Below, in pieces: positions 1-3,766 of a stretch of 5,633 bases of DNA (position 1 is the stretch's first letter; each line of letters begins with the position of its first letter). This DNA is from an uncultured Amaricoccus sp. (GTDB lineage: Bacteria; Pseudomonadota; Alphaproteobacteria; Rhodobacterales; Rhodobacteraceae). Location: contig NZ_CALLYO010000373.1 of NCBI RefSeq assembly GCF_937858865.1, positions 1 through 5,633 of the forward strand. Direction: 5' to 3'. A program made the translations under genes and the position numbers. Below the pieces are notes generated by a model. That model saw only the letters and a program-made list of their open reading frames with translations, did no database searches and was not told the DNA's origin.

Positions 1-74
1 TGGAGGCGACGACCGGAATCGAACCGGTGTGCACGGATTTGCAATCCGCTGCGTAACCACTCCGCCACGTCGCC
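1..74 (-). tRNA. tRNA-Cys (anticodon GCA)
   Basis: On the minus strand this folds into a complete cloverleaf. The 7-bp acceptor stem pairs GGCGACG (74-68) with CGTCGCC (11-5), followed by discriminator U and an encoded CCA (4-1). The T arm is ACCGG/CCGGT closing the loop TTCGATT. The anticodon stem is GCGGA/TCCGT around the 7-base loop TTGCAAA, which places GCA at positions 34-36 (window 42-40), with U33 and A37 as expected. It decodes UGC/UGU cysteine codons. The gene is transcribed away from the protein genes. Its 3' end is at the window edge, so any terminator lies outside. Confidence 0.97.
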
Positions 75-87
75 GCGCAGTGCGATC

Positions 88-116
88 CATCTAGCAACGC
101 GGGCGCGCGCCGGCAA
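88..116 (-). promoter_or_regulatory. Candidate sigma-70 promoter for tRNA-Cys
   Basis: Reading leftward, TTGCCG (116-111) could be a -35 box (4 of 6 to TTGACA). After exactly 17 bases comes TAGATG (93-88), a weak -10 (3 of 6 to TATAAT). Initiation would fall about 6 bases before the mature tRNA 5' end. The stretch between is GC-rich (CGCACTGCGC), the kind of discriminator typical of stringently controlled stable-RNA promoters. The spacing is persuasive but the boxes are weak, so this is an inference. Confidence 0.33.
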
Positions 117-144
117 GGGCGGGAAACGCGCCCTGCCGCGTTGC
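94..144. repeat. Long imperfect inverted repeat (tRNA-Cys / pcm intergenic)
   Basis: GCAACGCG (94-101) is perfectly complementary to CGCGTTGC (137-144). Inside it, GGCGCG (102-107) pairs with CGCGCC (127-132), leaving a 4-base bulge on the right arm. CGCC (108-111) can then pair with GGCG (118-121). The result is a roughly 18-bp stepped hairpin in a 51-base stretch. No U-run follows on either strand, so it does not look like a standard intrinsic terminator. It overlaps the candidate -35 of the tRNA promoter. GC-rich DNA forms such structures by chance more easily than average DNA. Confidence 0.5.
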
Positions 145-201
145 CCCGGCGGGGGAAATGTGCGATCCCTCGGCCGACCCGTCCGGTGCAGGGACTGCCG
201 C

Positions 202-855
202 ATGACCGACTACGCCGCCGCCCGCGAAGCCATGGTGGACCGCCAGGTGCGGCCCGCCGACGTCACGCTCTATCCCATCATCGCCGCCATGCTGGCGGTG
301 CCGCGCGAGGCCTTCGTGCCCGACGCGCGCCGCCCGGTCGCCTATCTCGGCGAGCATGTGCCGCTGGCGCCGGGGCGGGTGCTGCTCGACCCCAGGGTCT
401 TCGCCAAGCTGCTCGACGCGCTCGACGTCGGGACGGGCGACCTCGTCCTCGACCTCGGCTGCGGCCTCGGCTATTCGACCGCCGTGCTGGCGCGGATGGC
501 CGATGCGGTGGTGGCGGTCGAGCCCGACCCCGAGATGGCGGCCGAGGCCGAGCGGCTCCTCGGCCAGCATTCGGTCGACAACGCCGTGGTGCAGGCCGGG
601 CCGCTCGAGGCCGGGGTGGCCGAGCACGGGCCCTTCGACGTCGTCATCCTCGAGGGCGGCATCGAGCTGCTCCCGCCGGCGATCGAGGAGCAGCTCAAGG
701 TGGGCGGGCGGATCGCCGCGATCTTCATGCAGGGGGCGGGCGGCCAGGCGCGGCTCGGCCTCCGCACGCCGCAGGGGATCACCTGGCGGCGTATCTTCGA
801 TGCCACGGCGCCGGTGCTCCCCGGCTTCGCGGCGGTGAAAGCATTTGAATTCTGA
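202..855 (+). CDS. pcm: Protein-L-isoaspartate O-methyltransferase-like protein (PIMT family)
   Basis: A 217-residue class I SAM-dependent methyltransferase. The start ATG at 202 is preceded by AGGGA (190-194) at 7 bases. The in-frame GTG at 160 would add 14 residues unlike the family. The N-terminus (AREAMVDRQVRP, about 6-18) and PREAFVP (34-40) are PIMT family hallmarks. The SAM-binding motif I is VLDLGCGLGYSTAVLA (82-97), followed by acidic VAVEPD (104-109) and a Rossmann-like PFDVVILEGG (144-153). Family members repair L-isoaspartyl residues in damaged proteins. However, the usual TISQP-type active-site segment is VLLDP here (60-64), and the later VTAA-type motif is LEGG, so isoaspartyl methylation is doubtful. 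This divergent form beside tolC is, as I recall, usual in Alphaproteobacteria. Product is probably cytosolic; true substrate unknown. The stop lies 73 bases before tolC. Confidence 0.88.
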   Translation: MTDYAAAREAMVDRQVRPADVTLYPIIAAMLAVPREAFVPDARRPVAYLGEHVPLAPGRVLLDPRVFAKLLDALDVGTGDLVLDLGCGLGYSTAVLARMADAVVAVEPDPEMAAEAERLLGQHSVDNAVVQAGPLEAGVAEHGPFDVVILEGGIELLPPAIEEQLKVGGRIAAIFMQGAGGQARLGLRTPQGITWRRIFDATAPVLPGFAAVKAFEF

Positions 856-873
856 GCCGATGCACCGGATAGT
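845..873 (+). promoter_or_regulatory. Candidate sigma-70 promoter for tolC
   Basis: TTGAAT (845-850, 4 of 6 to TTGACA), a 17-base spacer and GATAGT (868-873, 4 of 6 to TATAAT) stand out in a local AT-richer pocket of an otherwise very GC-rich window. The -35 overlaps the last codons of pcm. A transcript would start near 880 and give a leader of about 50 bases before the tolC start. The -10 lies within the inverted repeat at 859-878, which suggests a repressible promoter. Inferred from sequence only. Confidence 0.4.
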
Positions 874-878
874 GCATC
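859..878. promoter_or_regulatory. Perfect inverted repeat overlapping the tolC promoter (candidate operator)
   Basis: GATGCAC (859-865) and GTGCATC (872-878) are exact reverse complements separated by 6 bases (CGGATA). A 7-bp-arm, 20-base dyad is the size of a dimeric repressor site (TetR- or MarR-like), and it covers the spacer end and -10 of the candidate promoter. Efflux-channel genes are often controlled this way. No regulator gene lies in the window. It could instead act as an RNA hairpin at the end of pcm mRNA, but no U-tract follows. Confidence 0.42.
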
Positions 879-883
879 CACGA

Positions 884-898
884 GCCCGGTTCACGGGC
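884..898 (+). other. Short GC hairpin upstream of tolC
   Basis: GCCCG (884-888) pairs with CGGGC (894-898) around a 5-base loop, just downstream of the larger dyad and 30 bases before the tolC start. If transcription starts near 880 it would form at the very 5' end of the tolC leader, where it could stabilise the message. There is no U-run, so it is a poor intrinsic terminator. Five pairs are little in GC-rich DNA. Confidence 0.25.
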
Positions 899-917
899 CA
901 GCAGGCGAGCAGCGTCC

Positions 918-922
918 GGGGA
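918..922 (+). promoter_or_regulatory. Ribosome binding site deciding the tolC start
   Basis: GGGGA at 918-922 sits 6 bases before the ATG at 929, a normal distance, but directly abuts the upstream ATG at 923 and is 3 bases from the GTG at 926. The ATG at 929 also begins a clean signal peptide (MHRLSLKSLLL). Together these favour 929 over 923 and over the far upstream ATG at 845. Confidence 0.6.
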
Positions 923-928
923 ATGGTG

Positions 929-2326
929 ATGCACAGGCTGTCGTTGAAGTCGCTTCTCCTCTCGGGTGCCGTCGCGGCGGCCCTGGCCCTCAGCGGCGCG
1001 GCCGAAGCCGACTCCCTCGCCGACGCCCTGGTCAAGGCCTACCAGACCAGCCCGCTGCTCGATTCCTCCCGCGCCGCCCTGCGCGGCGTCGACGAGAACC
1101 TGCCGCAGGCGCGCTCCGCCCGGCGCCCGCAGGTCGGCGTCTCGGCCTCGCTCAGCAGCCAGACCACCGCCGAGGCGATCGAGGACCAGCTCTACAGCAG
1201 CCAGGCGTCGCTCAACGCCTCGCTCCTCGTCTTCGACAACGGCCAGACCAAGGCGGCGATCGAGTCGGCCCGCAACCTGATCGCCGCCGGCCGCGCCGAT
1301 CTCAAGGGCATCGAGCAGCAGGTGCTGTTCGATGCGGTCGAGGCCTACGTCTCGGTCCGCCGCGACCAGGAGTTCGTCCGGCTGGCGCGGAACGACGTCC
1401 AGCGCCTCGACGAGACGCTGACCGCGACCCGCAACCGCTTCGACGTGGGCGAGGTGACCCGCACCGACGTCAGCCAGAGCGAGTCGCGCGCCGCCGCCTC
1501 GCGCTCCACCCTGGCCGCCGCCGAGGGGCAGCTCGCCATCTCGCGCGAGTCCTACCTCGCCGTCGTGGGTTCGCCGGCCGACAACCTCGAGGCGCCCCCG
1601 CCGCTGCCGCAGGTGCCCGGGACGCTCGATGCCGCCACCGCCATCGGCCGCCAGCGCAACCCGGCGATCATCGCCGCCCAGTTCAACGAGCGCGTCGCGG
1701 TCTACGACTTCGACCGCGCCCTCGCCGCCAAGGGGCCGCAGCTCGCCATCACCGCCGGCGTCGGCATCGAGCGGGACAACCAGAACATCCAGGGCTGGGA
1801 CGGCAACAGCTTCGGCCAGGTCGGGGTGGAGGGCTCGCTGCCGCTCTACACCGGCGGGCGCAACGACAGCCTGGTGCGCCAGGCCCAGGCGCTCCTCGAC
1901 CAGCGGCGCTTCGAGCTCAACGACTCGGCGCGGCAGGTGGTGCAGTCGGTGGGCGAGGCCTGGGCGCAGCTGCTGGTGGCGCGCGCCTCGATCGTCGCCC
2001 GCCGCGAGCAGGTCGAGGCGGCGCGCATCGCCGCCGAAGGCGTCGCCGAGGAGGCCCGCCTCGGCGCCCGCTCGACCCTCGACGTCCTCGACGCCGACCA
2101 GGAGCGGCTCGAGGCCGAGGCCGAGGTGGTCCGCGCCCTCGCCGACGAGTATATCGCCACCTACGGCCTCCTGCAGGCCATGGGCCTGCTCACCGTCGAG
2201 CACCTGAACCTCGGCATCGAGAGCTACAACCCCGACGTCAACTTCACCCGCGTGCGCAACGGCCCCTCCGGCGGCTACGACACCTCGGCCGTCGACCGCA
2301 TCCGCGCCCGCTGGGAGAGGCGCTGA
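929..2326 (+). CDS. tolC: TolC-family outer membrane efflux/secretion channel protein
   Basis: A 465-residue protein of usual TolC length. It has a Sec signal peptide: basic n-region, hydrophobic core at about 8-22, and likely cleavage after AEA at 25-27. Two homologous outer-membrane efflux (OEP) repeats follow. The first includes ASLLVFDNGQTKAAIESAR (97-115) and FDVGEVTRTDVSQSESR (171-187). The second includes SLPLYTGGRNDSLVRQAQ (303-320) and LGARSTLDVLDADQERLEAEA (378-398). The paired LY/VFxxGQ-type strand-to-helix segments and the long alanine/glutamate-rich helices match the trimeric beta-barrel plus periplasmic alpha-tunnel. It would work with an inner-membrane pump and a periplasmic adaptor in drug efflux or type I secretion; no partner genes are in the window. 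The C-terminal tail (NFTRVRN...DTSAVDRIRARW, 438-462) resembles Rhodobacteraceae proteins as I recall them. Three bases separate it from the next gene, so the two are co-transcribed. Confidence 0.95.
   Translation: MHRLSLKSLLLSGAVAAALALSGAAEADSLADALVKAYQTSPLLDSSRAALRGVDENLPQARSARRPQVGVSASLSSQTTAEAIEDQLYSSQASLNASLLVFDNGQTKAAIESARNLIAAGRADLKGIEQQVLFDAVEAYVSVRRDQEFVRLARNDVQRLDETLTATRNRFDVGEVTRTDVSQSESRAAASRSTLAAAEGQLAISRESYLAVVGSPADNLEAPPPLPQVPGTLDAATAIGRQRNPAIIAAQFNERVAVYDFDRALAAKGPQLAITAGVGIERDNQNIQGWDGNSFGQVGVEGSLPLYTGGRNDSLVRQAQALLDQRRFELNDSARQVVQSVGEAWAQLLVARASIVARREQVEAARIAAEGVAEEARLGARSTLDVLDADQERLEAEAEVVRALADEYIATYGLLQAMGLLTVEHLNLGIESYNPDVNFTRVRNGPSGGYDTSAVDRIRARWERR
2313..2320 (+). promoter_or_regulatory. 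Ribosome binding site supporting a GTG start at 2330
   Basis: GGGAGAGG (2313-2320), inside the last tolC codons, lies 9 bases before GTG 2330. The next in-frame ATG (encoding M47) would remove the conserved SLAEVLASIRALV segment. The site therefore fixes the start as GTG and implies translational coupling to tolC. Confidence 0.6.
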
Positions 2327-2329
2327 GCC

Positions 2330-2713
2330 GTGGCCGGCCGCGAGGAGGGGAGCGGGCGCGACGGCTTCCCCGAGGGCGAGTCGCTCGCCGAGGTGCTCGC
2401 CTCGATCCGCGCCCTCGTCTCGGCCGAGACCGAGGCCCGCAGCGCCGGCCCCGGCGAGACGGTGCTGATGCTGACCGCCGACATGCGCAGCGACGCCGGG
2501 GCGCGGCCGCCGGACGACGGACTCGCCGAGGGCCTCGGGGCGCCGGCCGGCCCTGCGGCCCCGAGCCTGGACGAGGCGGCGCTTCGCACCATGATCAACG
2601 CCATCGTGCGCGAGGAACTCCAGGGCGAGCTCGGCGAGCGGATCAACCGCAACCTCCGCAAGCTGATCCGCCGCGAGATCGCCGAGTTCCTCGAGGAACA
2701 GCGCAAGTCCTGA
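2330..2713 (+). CDS. PopZ/DUF2497-like small acidic protein
   Basis: A 127-residue protein with a three-part design. There is a short N-terminal helix, ESLAEVLASIRALVSAE (17-33), resembling the EEILASIRRI segment that starts PopZ proteins. A disordered Gly/Pro/Ala/Asp linker follows (about 34-79). The C-terminal charged helical region (80-123) has LRTMINAIVREEL, then GERINRNLRKLIRREIAEFL. PopZ forms a self-assembling hub at alphaproteobacterial cell poles that anchors the centromere complex; its N-terminus binds clients and its C-terminal helices oligomerise. The C-terminus here is more basic than Caulobacter PopZ and resembles uncharacterised Rhodobacteraceae proteins. Position directly after tolC matches, from memory, the popZ neighbourhood in Caulobacter and Rhizobiales, where valS follows; here a lipid kinase follows. 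No signal peptide or membrane segment. Gene existence is firm; the polar-hub role is inference. Confidence 0.75.
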   Translation: MAGREEGSGRDGFPEGESLAEVLASIRALVSAETEARSAGPGETVLMLTADMRSDAGARPPDDGLAEGLGAPAGPAAPSLDEAALRTMINAIVREELQGELGERINRNLRKLIRREIAEFLEEQRKS

Positions 2714-2725
2714 AGCCGGCCGGCT
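2714..2725. repeat. 12-bp perfect palindrome after the PopZ-like gene
   Basis: AGCCGGCCGGCT starts one base after the stop codon and is its own reverse complement. With no loop it makes a poor RNA hairpin and has no U-run. It could be a protein binding site, but CCGG-rich palindromes are common in DNA of this composition. Confidence 0.25.
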
Positions 2726-2754
2726 CCGGGGCGCGGGCAGGCGACGGGGAAGCG

Positions 2755-3714
2755 ATGGTCTATCTGCCCGGACAGGCGCCGCCTCGCCATGCCGTCGTCC
2801 TCGTCAACCCGGGCGCCCGCCGCGGCGGCGACGCGATCGACGGCCTGCTGGCGAAGTTCCGCGCCGCCGGCATCGCGGTGCGCGAGTCCGAGCTCGGCTC
2901 GCCCGAAGAGATCGAGCGCCACATCCGCGAGGGCGGCGGCGAGACCGACTGCGCCCCCGACGGCGCCCCCGACGGCGCCCCCGACTGCGCAATCGTCTGC
3001 GGCGGCGACGGCAGCCTCTGCCTCGCCGCGCCCGGCCTCCTCGCCACCGGCGTCACCCTCGGCATCCTGCCGATGGGCACCGCCAACGACCTCGCCCGCA
3101 CCCTCGGCATCCCCGACGACCTCGAGGCCGCCGCCGACATCATCATCGCCGGCCGCCAGCGGCGGATCGACCTCGGCACGGTGAACGGCACCCCCTTCTT
3201 CAACGTCGCCTCGATCGGCCTCAGCGTCGAGCTGGCGCGCGAGCTCTCCGGCGAGCTGAAGCGGCGCTGGGGCCGCGTCGGCTACGCGCTCGCCGCCCTG
3301 CGCGCGCTGCTGCGGGCCGAGCGCTTCTCCGCCCTCGTCACCGAGGGCGAGGAGACGCTGCGCACCCGCACCATGCAGGTCGCCGTCGGCAACGGCCGCT
3401 TCTACGGCGGCGGCACGGTGGTGGCCGAGGACGCCACCATCGACGACGGCCACCTCGACCTCTACAGCCTCGAGATCCGCAACGTCCTGCAGCTCGCGCT
3501 GATGCTGCGGAGCTTCCGCTCCGGCGCCCACGGCGCCTGGTCCGAGGTGAAGACGCTGCGCGGCACCGAGTTCGAGATCCGCACCCGCCACCCGCGCCCG
3601 GTCAACGCCGACGGCGAGCTGATCGCCGAGACGCCGGCCGTCTTCAAGGTGCACCCCGGGGCGGTCACCGTCTATGCCCCGCCCCCGGCCGAGGCGCCGA
3701 GCATTCGCCCTTGA
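2755..3714 (+). CDS. Diacylglycerol kinase-type lipid kinase (YegS/BmrU/DgkB family)
   Basis: A 319-residue protein of normal length for the soluble bacterial lipid kinase family, which phosphorylates diacylglycerol or related lipids at the membrane face using ATP. ATG 2755 has GGGGA (2746-2750) at 4 bases. The N-terminal catalytic domain (about 11-135) has [12 protein letters not shown] (14-25), the nucleotide-binding [10 protein letters not shown] (79-88; usually GGDGT, Ser replaces Thr) and the signature [15 protein letters not shown] (102-116). The C-terminal beta-rich domain (about 136-310) includes [20 protein letters not shown] and NADGELI (284-290), the last matching the conserved acidic DGE near the active site. 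A short tandem repeat (DGAPDGAP) lies in the loop before the GGDG strand. No transmembrane helices are visible. Substrate cannot be told from sequence: diacylglycerol is the default, and sphingolipid- or ceramide-type substrates are possible in Alphaproteobacteria. It lies 41 bases after the PopZ-like gene. Confidence 0.93.
   Translation: MVYLPGQAPPRHAVVLVNPGARRGGDAIDGLLAKFRAAGIAVRESELGSPEEIERHIREGGGETDCAPDGAPDGAPDCAIVCGGDGSLCLAAPGLLATGVTLGILPMGTANDLARTLGIPDDLEAAADIIIAGRQRRIDLGTVNGTPFFNVASIGLSVELARELSGELKRRWGRVGYALAALRALLRAERFSALVTEGEETLRTRTMQVAVGNGRFYGGGTVVAEDATIDDGHLDLYSLEIRNVLQLALMLRSFRSGAHGAWSEVKTLRGTEFEIRTRHPRPVNADGELIAETPAVFKVHPGAVTVYAPPPAEAPSIRP
2947..2988 (+). repeat. 12-bp in-frame tandem repeat (3.5 copies) in the lipid kinase gene
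   Basis: Successive 12-base units start at 2947 (GACTGCGCCCCC), 2959 (GACGGCGCCCCC) and 2971 (identical to the second), then a half unit GACTGC at 2983. They encode [14 protein letters not shown]. The outer copies carry TGC and the inner ones GGC. The array encodes a surface loop just before the conserved GGDG strand, so copy changes stay in frame. Confidence 0.85.
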
Positions 3715-3739
3715 CCTCCGGCACCGCTTCCGGTTTGCC
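3711..3739 (+). promoter_or_regulatory. Weak candidate promoter for glyS
   Basis: TTGACC (3711-3716, 5 of 6 to the -35 consensus) overlaps the lipid kinase stop codon. At 17 bases it is followed by TTTGCC (3734-3739), only 2 of 6 to the -10 consensus. Some GC-rich alphaproteobacterial promoters have a strong TTGAC and a poor -10, so it is noted, but read-through from upstream is an equally good explanation for glyS expression. Confidence 0.2.
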
Positions 3740-3766
3740 ATCCGGGCGCCAGCCCGAGAGACCGCG

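Noticed and set aside
160..201. N-terminal extension of pcm from GTG 160
   Set aside because: The extra residues (MRSLGRPVRCRDCR) do not fit the family, and a well-spaced AGGGA precedes ATG 202.
859..898. Intrinsic terminator for pcm
   Set aside because: Two hairpins can form, but neither is followed by a U-run, and the region fits better as the tolC promoter and leader.
845..928. N-terminal extension of TolC from ATG 845 or 923
   Set aside because: An upstream start would bury the signal peptide behind 28 residues and overlap the pcm end; ATG 923 has no room for its ribosome binding site.
91..1035. Minus-strand open frame of 314 codons opposite pcm
   Set aside because: It runs across the pcm gene, the pcm-tolC gap and the tolC signal peptide region, and resembles no known family.
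779..2203. Minus-strand open frame of 474 codons opposite tolC
   Set aside because: Low-complexity product, overlapping a clear TolC gene; same composition effect.
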